Source: Chloroflexi bacterium UBA6265 (GTDB lineage: Bacteria; Chloroflexota; Chloroflexia; Thermomicrobiales; UBA6265). Taken from it: a stretch of DNA of 7,407 nucleotides. The first letter of the stretch is position 1. Every line of letters starts with the position of its first letter. Location: contig DJVD01000250.1 of assembly GCA_002440805.1 (NCBI GenBank), positions 1 to 7,407 of the forward strand. Direction: 5' to 3'. Position numbers and translations under genes: made by a program. This document shows positions 1 through 6,258 of the stretch, piece by piece. The notes under the pieces are model-generated. The model was given only the letters and a program-made list of their open reading frames with translations. It had not been told where the DNA came from and made no database searches.

Positions 1-15
1 CGTGCTGTCCGATGG

Positions 16-915
16 CTACCCCTTGAGGGCACCAGCGGTGAGGCCGCTTTCGAGGCGTCGCTGGAAGAGGATATACACGATCAGCGTGGGCACCATAGTG
101 ATCGTCATGGCGGCGAAGAGGCCGCTGTAATCGTTGCTATACCCCTGCTGGATCGCCATGAAGTTCAGTCCCTGGCTGAGCATGTAGCGACTCTCCGAAT
201 GCATCAGCACCAGCGGCAGCAGGAACTGGTTCCACTGACCGAGGAAGTTGAAGATACCCATCGCGATCAGGCCCGGCTTCGCCATCGGCAGCATGACCTG
301 GAAGAAGGTGCGGTACGGACCAGCCCCATCCACGATCGAAGCTTCGGCGATTTCGCCCGGCAACGAGATGAAGAACCCCGAGAGGAAGAAGATGGTGAAC
401 GGCAGCGAATAGGCGATGTACACCAGCGCCAGCCCGTGATACGTGTTCAGCAAATGCAGGTCCTGCATCAGGAAGTACAGCGGCACCAACCCCAGGAATA
501 CGGGGAACATCAGCCCGGCCGTGAACAGCAGGAAGATGAACCGGCTGAGACGGAAGGTGAAGCGCGTGAGTGCATAGGCCGCCAGCGCAGACACCAGCAG
601 CGTGCCGGTGAGCGACATCGCCATCACCATCAGCGTGTTCACTACGTAGCGGCCAATACGGGCAGTGGTCCAGGCGCGTTCGAAGTTCTCCCAGCGGAAT
701 GCATCCGGCAAGCCAAATGGATCGGTGAGGATTTGCAGGTCGGCCTTGAAGGACGTGGCGACCATCCACACAAACGGCAGGATCACGAGAACAGCCCAGA
801 TCATCAGCATCAGCTGTGAACCGATCTGGAATATCCCCTCACCAAGCGACCACTTCGAGGCCGGTTTGGTTGGCAGCCCTGGTGTTTCGGTTGGCGTTGT
901 CTCAATCGCTGACAT
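16..915 (-). CDS. ngcG: Carbohydrate ABC transporter permease, NgcG/MalG-like
   Basis: Inner-membrane permease subunit of a sugar importer, probably for N-acetylglucosamine or chitobiose given the adjacent NgcE-like gene. The 299-residue length is normal for the MalG type. About six hydrophobic segments are visible (near residues 33-55, 92-116, 126-149, 160-183, 213-236 and 266-286). The cytoplasmic EAA loop that docks the ATPase is clear at about 188-210 (EIAEASIVDGAG, then MLP at 208-210). The C-terminus (QRRLESGLTAGALKG) is the classic MalG-family ending. The N-terminus is a Pro/Thr-rich cytoplasmic tail of about 20 residues. The ATG at 913-915 is preceded by AGGAG at 924-928, 8 nt away. 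It lies 33 nt behind the other permease gene and is the last gene of the operon inside the window. The family is certain; the ngcG name rests on the neighbouring binding protein. Confidence 0.9.
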   Translation of the reverse strand: MSAIETTPTETPGLPTKPASKWSLGEGIFQIGSQLMLMIWAVLVILPFVWMVATSFKADLQILTDPFGLPDAFRWENFERAWTTARIGRYVVNTLMVMAMSLTGTLLVSALAAYALTRFTFRLSRFIFLLFTAGLMFPVFLGLVPLYFLMQDLHLLNTYHGLALVYIAYSLPFTIFFLSGFFISLPGEIAEASIVDGAGPYRTFFQVMLPMAKPGLIAMGIFNFLGQWNQFLLPLVLMHSESRYMLSQGLNFMAIQQGYSNDYSGLFAAMTITMVPTLIVYILFQRRLESGLTAGALKG

Positions 916-948
916 CAGCAGGACTCCTGGATCATCGCACGGTGGCGG

Positions 949-1845
949 CTAGTATTCGTAGGTTTCGCGCTTGGTCACCCGCATGATGATGACGGAGAAG
1001 ATGAGCGTGAGCACAAGCAGGATTACGCCGATGGCGGCGGCACTCCCCCAACGATTCTTGCTGAAGGCCTCGATATACATGTAGATGGCCACGGTTTCCA
1101 CGCTGCGGGCAGCGCTGGTTTGCGATCCACCGGTCATCACCTGGATGATGACGAACATATCGAGCGCAGCGATGGAGATGTAGATGAGGCAGGTGCGGAT
1201 GGTCTCCCACATCAGTGGCAGGGTGATATCGAAGAACTGCCGCCAGCGACTGGCACCATCGATGGTTGCCGCCTCGTAGAACGAAGTGGGGATCGATTGC
1301 ATGCTGGACATGAAGATCACCATGTAGAAACCAATGGAACTCCACACCACTACTGCGGCAATCGCCCAGAAAATGGTGCTGCTATCCCCGAGCCAGGTGC
1401 GCTGCAAATTCTCCAGTCCCATGGATTCAAGGCTGGCATTAAGAATGCCGTAGCGCGGGTTGTACACGTACTGGAAGAGAATGCCGATGATAACAGCGGA
1501 AATGACCTGGGGAAAGAAAAAGACCACCCGGTAAAATCCTGAGCCAAAAATGCCTGTGCCACCCTGGGTGAAAAGCGATGCATACAGCAGGGCGATCGTG
1601 ATAATGAAAAGCGGTAAGACCACGAGGAATTTTGCGTTGGTCCCGAGTGCGCTCAGGAACCGGCCATCGGTGAGCAAATCGCGAAAATTCGCGAGCCCCA
1701 CAAATGGACGTTCGGATGATGTCCCAGACCAGCTGGTAAGCGAGAGATAAAACGCATTGAGATACGGAAAAAGCACGAACACCCCATAGATGATGAGCGC
1801 TGGTGCCAGGAACGGGATCACAATGCGGTATTTATGATGATGCAT
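949..1845 (-). CDS. ngcF: Carbohydrate ABC transporter permease, NgcF/MalF-like
   Basis: Second permease subunit of the same importer, pairing with the NgcG-like protein to form the membrane channel. It has 298 residues, the short MalF-type length without the large periplasmic insert of enteric MalF. Hydrophobic segments lie near residues 8-36, 72-92, 105-128, 157-180, 217-237 and 268-289. The EAA loop is at about 190-210 (YEAATIDGASRWRQFF, then ITLP), the expected ATPase contact. The ATG at 1843-1845 begins MHHHKYRI and has only a weak GAGG about 10 nt upstream. The start sits just below two stem-loops in the 98-nt gap after the binding-protein gene, so its translation or mRNA level may be set lower than that of the binding protein. 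The family is certain; substrate specificity is inferred from the neighbour. Confidence 0.9.
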   Translation of the reverse strand: MHHHKYRIVIPFLAPALIIYGVFVLFPYLNAFYLSLTSWSGTSSERPFVGLANFRDLLTDGRFLSALGTNAKFLVVLPLFIITIALLYASLFTQGGTGIFGSGFYRVVFFFPQVISAVIIGILFQYVYNPRYGILNASLESMGLENLQRTWLGDSSTIFWAIAAVVVWSSIGFYMVIFMSSMQSIPTSFYEAATIDGASRWRQFFDITLPLMWETIRTCLIYISIAALDMFVIIQVMTGGSQTSAARSVETVAIYMYIEAFSKNRWGSAAAIGVILLVLTLIFSVIIMRVTKRETYEY

Positions 1846-1862
1846 GGATATGAAGCCTCATG

Positions 1863-1894
1863 CGTGGACGGCGAACCATGGTTCGCCGTCCACG
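1863..1894. repeat. 32-bp perfect palindrome between ngcE-like and ngcF-like genes
   Basis: The left half CGTGGACGGCGAACCA is followed at once by its exact reverse complement, with CCATGG at the centre. In RNA it would fold to a hairpin of about 14 bp with a CATG loop. It lies 18 nt upstream of the ngcF-like start. There is no T-tract after it on the minus strand, so it looks more like an mRNA-stabilising or attenuating element than a full intrinsic terminator. A protein-binding site is an alternative, given the perfect symmetry. Confidence 0.85.
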
Positions 1895-1903
1895 AGCAGA
1901 AGG

Positions 1904-1933
1904 ATGTGGCCCGGGCGTGAACCCGAGCCACAT
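1904..1933. repeat. Imperfect stem-loop just after the ngcE-like stop codon
   Basis: ATGTGGC at 1904-1910 pairs with GCCACAT at 1927-1933, and inside it CGGG at 1912-1915 pairs with CCCG at 1922-1925. That gives 11 pairs with one C/A mismatch and a 6-nt loop. It begins 10 nt after the end of the binding-protein gene and is followed 9 nt later by the 32-bp palindrome. No U-tract follows. It probably protects the 3' end of the binding-protein mRNA or causes partial termination. Confidence 0.7.
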
Positions 1934-1943
1934 GGAATTACGG

Positions 1944-3464
1944 CTAGCCTGCCGGGCTGGCGACCGGTGTAGCGTTGCCTGCTTCAGACTGTGAGTGCCA
2001 GATCGGGTAGAGCGGCACTTCGATCTTGGAGATCGCATCGTCCTCGCGCAGCTTGTCGGTGAGCTCCTGCAGCTCGGTGATGATGTCATCAGCCGATTTG
2101 TTGCCCGTGAGCAGGTCCGAGAACGCCTTGTTGGCGGCCTCGTTCAGGTCCGGGTACAGGCCCGCGTAGCGCGACAGCAGGCGATTTTCGCCAGAGGCGT
2201 CGATTGCAGCTTGCGCCGAGGCAAAGGCACTGCCGAGATCGAGACCTTCGGATGCGCCAGTCACCACAGTTGGCGACTTGGTGGCTTCGGAGAAGAAGCG
2301 GGCGCCTTCCTGCGAGAAGAGCAGCCGCAACCATTCCTTGCCGCCCTGCACGTTCTTGCCCTGGGCAAACACGATGAATGTTTCACCGGCACCGGCCTGG
2401 GTGGCAGTGAATGGCAACGCATCGTCGGCGTTCAGGCTGGGTACCGGCTGAACCGTCAGCTGGAAATCGGGAACCGAGGCGACGACATCCTTCATCTCGT
2501 TTTCAAGGAAGGTGCCGCACGGCAGGAAAGCGGCTTCGCCCTGAAGCCAGAAGGTTTGGGCTTCGGTGTGGCTGAGCCCTTCGGTACCTTCCATGATGTA
2601 GCCGTTGTCAGCCAGCGCCTGGAAGGCATCCAGGCATTCCTTCACCTTCGGCTGGGTCCAGGCATCTTCCATCAGGTTGTTGATCCTGTGAAGCGCCTCA
2701 AAACCGCCGGACTTAAACAGCAGCTGATCCCAGATGATGCGCATGTATTGCGGATACATACCCTGGTAGGTCCACGGTGCCATTTCGCCATCATCCTTGA
2801 TGGTCTGGCAGAGGGCGAGCATATCGTCCCACGTTTGCGGGTACTCCCACCCCTTCTCCTCGAACTTGGCGGCGTTGTACCACACGCCCCACATGCTCAT
2901 GGCAAAGCTGAGCACATACTGTTTGCCGTCGTACTGGCCTTCATCCTGGGTGCCGGCGGCAAGTGAATCGGCGAATGTGACGCCCTCCTGCCCGTGGGCG
3001 GGTGCGGCCATGAGATCTTCGAGATCGGCCAACTGGCCATCGCGGTACAGCTGGGCATTGCTGAAGTTACCGGCGCCGGAATTGTCCATCACATCCGGAG
3101 GATTACCATCCACTACCCGGGCCTGGAACTGTTCCATCAGGCGCTGGGTGCCGATGTAGGTGATTTCGGCATCGGGATACATGGCGCCGTACAGGTTGTC
3201 ATTGACATTGATGGCGTAGTCATCGCCATAGCCGCCCTTAAACACCACGACATCGAGCGGTGCAGCGGGATCCACCCCAAGTGGATTCTCCTCGCCCTGG
3301 GCGACCGCCTCATGCGATTTCTGGACGAATGCGAAGGTGAGTGCATAGGCGGAAATGCCCATCACACCGGCACGCTTGATCATCTCGCGTCGACTAAGGC
3401 CCTTCTCGGCCACTTCCCGGAAGAGCTGGTCGATTTTGGTTGCCTGGTCTTTGGTCATGAACAC
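1944..3464 (-). CDS. ngcE: NgcE-like sugar-binding protein of an ABC importer (GlcNAc/chitobiose type), Tat-exported
   Basis: Extracellular substrate-binding protein that captures sugar for the two permeases downstream. The mature N-terminal part strongly recalls actinobacterial NgcE (N-acetylglucosamine/N,N'-diacetylchitobiose binding): NPLGVDPAAPLDVVVFKGG, YGDDYA, GNPPDVMDNSGAG, DGQLADL, TWDDMLALC, APWTYQGMYP and GEAAFLPCGTFLENE occur in family order. The N-terminus carries a twin-arginine signal, SRREMIK at about residues 24-30, then a hydrophobic stretch and a likely cut after AVA near residue 55. No lipobox cysteine is visible, unlike the lipoprotein forms. The C-terminus ends in a Pro/Ala/Ser tail (ATPVASPAG). 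I chose the GTG at 3462-3464 because AGGAGG lies 8 nt upstream; the in-frame ATG at 3456-3458 is 14 nt away and is the alternative, costing two residues. The frame stays open to 3602, but that part lacks signal-peptide character. Length is 506 residues. First gene of its operon. Confidence 0.88.
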   Translation of the reverse strand: MFMTKDQATKIDQLFREVAEKGLSRREMIKRAGVMGISAYALTFAFVQKSHEAVAQGEENPLGVDPAAPLDVVVFKGGYGDDYAINVNDNLYGAMYPDAEITYIGTQRLMEQFQARVVDGNPPDVMDNSGAGNFSNAQLYRDGQLADLEDLMAAPAHGQEGVTFADSLAAGTQDEGQYDGKQYVLSFAMSMWGVWYNAAKFEEKGWEYPQTWDDMLALCQTIKDDGEMAPWTYQGMYPQYMRIIWDQLLFKSGGFEALHRINNLMEDAWTQPKVKECLDAFQALADNGYIMEGTEGLSHTEAQTFWLQGEAAFLPCGTFLENEMKDVVASVPDFQLTVQPVPSLNADDALPFTATQAGAGETFIVFAQGKNVQGGKEWLRLLFSQEGARFFSEATKSPTVVTGASEGLDLGSAFASAQAAIDASGENRLLSRYAGLYPDLNEAANKAFSDLLTGNKSADDIITELQELTDKLREDDAISKIEVPLYPIWHSQSEAGNATPVASPAG

Positions 3465-3470
3465 GCTTGT

Positions 3471-3478
3471 TACCTCCT
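3471..3478 (-). promoter_or_regulatory. Strong Shine-Dalgarno site of the ngcE-like gene
   Basis: The minus strand reads GCAGGAGGTAACAAGCGTGTTCATG in two pieces here: AGGAGGTA, then ACAAGC, then GTG TTC ATG. It is the strongest ribosome-binding site in the window. Spacing from AGGAGG is 8 nt to the GTG at 3464 and 14 nt to the ATG at 3458, which favours the GTG. A small hairpin (GCAGCC-TGT-GGCTGC) lies immediately upstream at 3481-3495. Confidence 0.75.
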
Positions 3479-3570
3479 GCGCAGCCACAGGCTGCACCTC
3501 GTTCACGCCCGCATACGTGCGGATTCTCAGACCCATGTTCAGGCGATACGGCCGAACCGCAAACCGAGCA

Positions 3571-3580
3571 TTGTATACAA
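3571..3580. promoter_or_regulatory. Candidate operator palindrome TTGTATACAA
   Basis: A perfect 10-bp palindrome about 107 bp upstream of the ngcE-like start. It fits the TnGTATACnA shape bound by several GntR-family repressors of the FadR/UxuR type. On the minus strand it contains TACAAT, a 5/6 match to a -10 box, though no good -35 box lies at the right distance. GntR-family control of ngcEFG is known in Streptomyces (DasR), but the DasR site has a different sequence. A role as operator is inferred. Confidence 0.35.
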
Positions 3581-3851
3581 GGCAAGGACAGAGACCCGCC
3601 ATGCATGCGCCAATCGATTTCCTGAACCAAGGTTATGAATCCTAGCTTAGCACTTTGAATACAGAAGTACCTAATTCTTCCATGGAGGGACTGACTACTC
3701 ATTGACGACGGGGCGTGCCAAATTTGCCAGCCAGCAATTGGGGAATCAACCCCCAAGCGTACTTCCAGGGAGGCGTGGTGGTATGCGGCCAAGCCCGGAT
3801 GAACGATCCCTTCCAGCCCTGCGGGGAGGAATGTGCATGTGCGCCCGGTGA

Positions 3852-4808
3852 CTATTTCGCCTTGGGTTTCTGCCAGCGCTTGAACCGGTGCTCTCGGCGA
3901 TCTTTTTCTTCCACCGGGTCGGGGGAACGGCTGCTTTCGCCGCCGCCAAACAGGCTCATGATGCGCTCCCAAAACCCCTTGGGTTGGGTCATCAAATCTG
4001 CGTAGGCCTGGGCACTGGCAACCGGGCCGATATCGGCACCCGTCTCATCTTCCAGCATGCGGCGATTACGCATGACCCACAGATAGATATCGGCCTCGGT
4101 GAGGCGGGGGAACTGATCGAGCACGCGGCGTTCCCGCACCACTTGCACGATGGGCATGTAGTTGAATTCATACCAGTCGTTTACCGTTTCGGCCACGGTA
4201 GCGGGTCGCTGCCAGATATAGCTTAGCCATTCCTGGTGACCGACAATATGCCCCCAGATGACATCGTAGCGGCCGAGCTGGGTGGGACGAATATCGTGAT
4301 CGGGATGAAGCCTGTCCAAATCGGTACGGCGGAGGAACTCGGCGTACTCGGCCTGCATGAGCAGTTCTTGCGTACTCATCTCGGGACTGAGCGGTACACG
4401 CACATGCGCCTCGATGACTTCGGCATCGATAAACTCCACGCCGCGCTCGCGTGCTACCGATACCCGGTGGTTGCCATCCTTCACAAAGTAGATATCGCCC
4501 ACCTTGTACAGCTGGATCGGTGGCAGGCGAATGTCCTCGTAATAGGCTTCATCCACGCGACGCCACCGGCTGCGCGAATGCCGGTCCCTGGGGAGGAACG
4601 CCCGATCAAAATCGCGCCAGCGATCCATGCTGCCGACGATCTTGCTGATGGGCACTTCCTGCATGCCACGGTAGCTCTCGTTTTCGGGACGCAGGCGGCG
4701 CGTGATTTCCTGCAACGGCACCAGTTCGTTCTCGCGCCGGCGAACCGTGCTGAGCAAATCGTTGACAATTTGCTTGTTGCGGGCGCGATCGAAATCGGCG
4801 TCGGCCAT
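3852..4808 (-). CDS. Stand-alone ParB/sulfiredoxin-like domain protein with DUF4032-like C-terminal part
   Basis: A 318-residue soluble protein. Residues about 95-140 (RLPPIQLYKVGDIYFVKDGNH at 95-114, continuing to EAHVRVPL) look like the ParB N-terminal/sulfiredoxin fold, with GNHR in the nucleotide- or phosphate-binding position where ParB has its arginine-rich box. There is no ParB helix-turn-helix or dimer domain, so a chromosome-partition role is unlikely. Residues about 205-270 (WYEFNYMPIVQVVRERRVL, then FPRLTEADIYLWVM) recall the DUF4032 type of C-terminal region. The N-terminal 80 residues and the last 30 are highly charged. I chose the ATG at 4806-4808, which lies 4 nt after the upstream stop with GGAA between; the longer frame up to 4913 overlaps the phosphoesterase gene. 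Last gene of the four-gene unit. The exact function is unknown; the ParB-like call is fairly firm and the DUF4032 link moderate. Confidence 0.75.
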   Translation of the reverse strand: MADADFDRARNKQIVNDLLSTVRRRENELVPLQEITRRLRPENESYRGMQEVPISKIVGSMDRWRDFDRAFLPRDRHSRSRWRRVDEAYYEDIRLPPIQLYKVGDIYFVKDGNHRVSVARERGVEFIDAEVIEAHVRVPLSPEMSTQELLMQAEYAEFLRRTDLDRLHPDHDIRPTQLGRYDVIWGHIVGHQEWLSYIWQRPATVAETVNDWYEFNYMPIVQVVRERRVLDQFPRLTEADIYLWVMRNRRMLEDETGADIGPVASAQAYADLMTQPKGFWERIMSLFGGGESSRSPDPVEEKDRREHRFKRWQKPKAK

Positions 4809-4812
4809 TTCC

Positions 4813-5559
4813 TTATACACGGGTCGATGGTCCTTCCGCGATTTCGTGCGAAAGCTCGGCGCGGATTGAATCGACGTTCGGTTCGATATCGATGTCCCGG
4901 TGCGGCAGACCATCGAATTGCAGTTCGAGTTTCTGGAACGGATAGACGTTGATCACATCGGTACCGTGCAGCGTGGAGCAATTGCCCTGGCTGCGATCGT
5001 ACAAGTGCACGTGTCCATGCAGCTGATAGGTGGGGTTGGTCCACCTGATCAGCGAGCGAATCACCGCAAAACCGCGATGGGCGGGGTCCTCGCGATCACC
5101 CACATCACGCGGAGGCGAGTGGGAAACCAGGATATCGAGGAAGCGGCCGTAGCGCAGCCGGTTCCAGATCAACCGCGGCACCATCCGCAGGATGCGCCAG
5201 GTCATTTGCTTTTCGGTGAACTGTACCGGTGCGTGCTCGAGGTACTTGGGGGAGCCGGGAAGGCCGGCAAAGATGATGCCGGTGCGTTTATCGCGCACCA
5301 CCCTGAACCCAAGGTCGATACACCCCATGGGATGCCTCGGCACCCCCCGCTGGCCCTCACGCGTGAGTTCCTCGGCATGGTTGCCGAGTACATAGTAGAC
5401 ATCCTTGTGGAGCGAATCGGTGAGGTATTCGAGATATGTGGCGGGCAAATCGCCACAACTCACCACAAAATCCACGTCACCCATGCGATCGCGCACGGAG
5501 GTGCTGTAAATGCGAGGATCGACCTCGTCAGTGACGGCCAGCACCTTCAGTTTCATCAT
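4813..5559 (-). CDS. Calcineurin-like metallophosphoesterase
   Basis: Cytoplasmic dinuclear-metal phosphoesterase of 248 residues. The family motifs appear in order: motif I as TDEVD (D11), CGDLP (G36-D37), GNHAE (N60-H61), VSHSPP (H147) and GHVH (H181 and H183). Motif I lacks the usual DxH histidine, having DEVD instead, so metal coordination at that site may differ; the other ligands are intact. Basic residues 120-137 (MTWRILRMVPRLIWNRLR) may form a cap or membrane-touching helix. It starts at the ATG at 5557-5559, which overlaps the phosphatase stop as ATGA; a second ATG follows directly. The next gene begins 4 nt after its stop. The substrate cannot be read from sequence: nucleotides, phosphoproteins or phosphodiesters are all possible. 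Confidence 0.88.
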   Translation of the reverse strand: MMKLKVLAVTDEVDPRIYSTSVRDRMGDVDFVVSCGDLPATYLEYLTDSLHKDVYYVLGNHAEELTREGQRGVPRHPMGCIDLGFRVVRDKRTGIIFAGLPGSPKYLEHAPVQFTEKQMTWRILRMVPRLIWNRLRYGRFLDILVSHSPPRDVGDREDPAHRGFAVIRSLIRWTNPTYQLHGHVHLYDRSQGNCSTLHGTDVINVYPFQKLELQFDGLPHRDIDIEPNVDSIRAELSHEIAEGPSTRV

Positions 5560-6236
5560 CGTGCTTTTCCGGTCACGGGTGGGATCACCGGGGAAATATG
5601 GGGGGCGTAGCTACTGCCGAGGTGATCGGTGGTGTTCCAGCGCTCGATGGTGCCAATACCATTGGCAGCGATCGCCACTTCGGTAACGGAGCAATTGGCC
5701 ACATCGCCATACGGGCCCGGCCATACATCCAGCGAATCGCCGTTCAGGCGCGCGGCCAACCAGGCAATGGGGCCGCCGTGGCTAACGATGGCCACGGTGC
5801 GGCCGCTGCCATTGTGTGCCTGCACAATCTCATCCCAGGCGGCAAACACCCGGCGGCACACATCGCGACCGCTCTCGCCGCCACCCCAGGCAGCATCGGC
5901 GTGGCGCACATCCCAACTCCACACGGCCGCCAACTCGGGATTGGCAAGGCGCCAGTCGGACCAGAGCATGCCGATGGCGGTGCCGTTGTGGATCTCGGCG
6001 AAGCGCGGCTCCAGCGAGATTTCGTGGCCCGTGCGGCTGGCAATGATCTCCGCCGTTTCACGGGCGCGGGAAAGGGCACTGGAAACAAGGTGATCGATTT
6101 TGTAGGTGGCGGCGACATGCGCCGCCAACAGCTGTGCCTGCTCGCGGCCGAGATCGGTCAACTCATCATCGGGACCCTGGATACGGGCATCGATGTTTCC
6201 CTGGGTTTGGCCGTGTCGAATAAGCAGGATACGCAT
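5556..6236 (-). CDS. Histidine phosphatase family protein (phosphoglycerate-mutase-like)
   Basis: Cytoplasmic phosphatase of 226 residues that works through a phospho-histidine intermediate. The N-terminus gives the nucleophile motif LIRHGQTQGN (H8, with R7 and G9). SSALSRARETAE (R57) binds phosphate, E81 in FAEIHNG is the likely proton donor, and VSHGG (H153) completes the phosphate pocket. Length and motif spacing fit the cobC/GpmB-type small enzymes. The ATG at 6234-6236 is chosen because GGAGGAG lies 4 nt upstream and the family begins at this MRILLIRHG; the frame runs on to 6356 but that extension overlaps the upstream gene and shows no family character. It overlaps the phosphoesterase gene by 4 nt. 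A true mutase role is unlikely given its size; the substrate is unknown. Confidence 0.92.
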   Translation of the reverse strand: MRILLIRHGQTQGNIDARIQGPDDELTDLGREQAQLLAAHVAATYKIDHLVSSALSRARETAEIIASRTGHEISLEPRFAEIHNGTAIGMLWSDWRLANPELAAVWSWDVRHADAAWGGGESGRDVCRRVFAAWDEIVQAHNGSGRTVAIVSHGGPIAWLAARLNGDSLDVWPGPYGDVANCSVTEVAIAANGIGTIERWNTTDHLGSSYAPHISPVIPPVTGKAR

Positions 6237-6240
6237 GCAA

Positions 6241-6247
6241 CTCCTCC
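6241..6247 (-). promoter_or_regulatory. Shine-Dalgarno site fixing the histidine phosphatase start
   Basis: GGAGGAG on the minus strand lies 4 nt before the ATG at 6236, inside the 22-nt gap after the GDCCVxC gene. It decides for the MRILLIRHG start over longer in-frame options. Confidence 0.7.
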
Positions 6248-6258
6248 ACGCTGGCAAA

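Larger units (their letters stand above)
3465..3851. other. 387-bp non-coding region and leader upstream of the ngcE-like gene
   Basis: No gene is supported here. Reading towards the ngcE-like gene it holds: a weak 6-bp stem (TTGGGG at 3738-3743 with CCCCAA at 3751-3756) that might end the upstream operon but lacks a U-tract; a relatively AT-rich stretch around 3615-3680; the TTGTATACAA palindrome at 3571-3580; a 5-bp hairpin CCGCA-TACG-TGCGG at 3509-3522; and a 6-bp hairpin GCAGCC-ACA-GGCTGC at 3481-3495 beside the ribosome-binding site. The promoter of the transporter operon must lie here or further upstream, but I could not find a convincing paired -35/-10 box. Confidence 0.6.

Noticed and set aside
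916..948. Small palindrome CAGGA-G-TCCTG at the ngcG-like ribosome-binding site as a regulatory hairpin
   Set aside because: One-base loop and 5-bp arms cannot form a stable hairpin; probably chance.
1995..2966. Plus-strand open frame of 323 codons inside the ngcE-like gene
   Set aside because: Fully antisense to a gene with clear family identity, with no domain or ribosome-binding support.
3600..3700. Sigma-70 promoter for the transporter operon (for example TTCAAA-16 nt-CATAAC on the minus strand)
   Set aside because: Each box matches the consensus at only 4 of 6 positions; no better pair was found.
3738..3756. TTGGGG/CCCCAA stem as terminator of the four-gene unit
   Set aside because: Only 6 bp with a 7-nt loop and no U-tract on the minus strand; too weak to call.
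3394..3972. Minus-strand frame of 192 codons bridging the gap between the ParB-like and ngcE-like genes
   Set aside because: It overlaps both genes out of frame, has Arg/Pro/Cys-rich shadow composition, and shows no motif or good ribosome-binding site.
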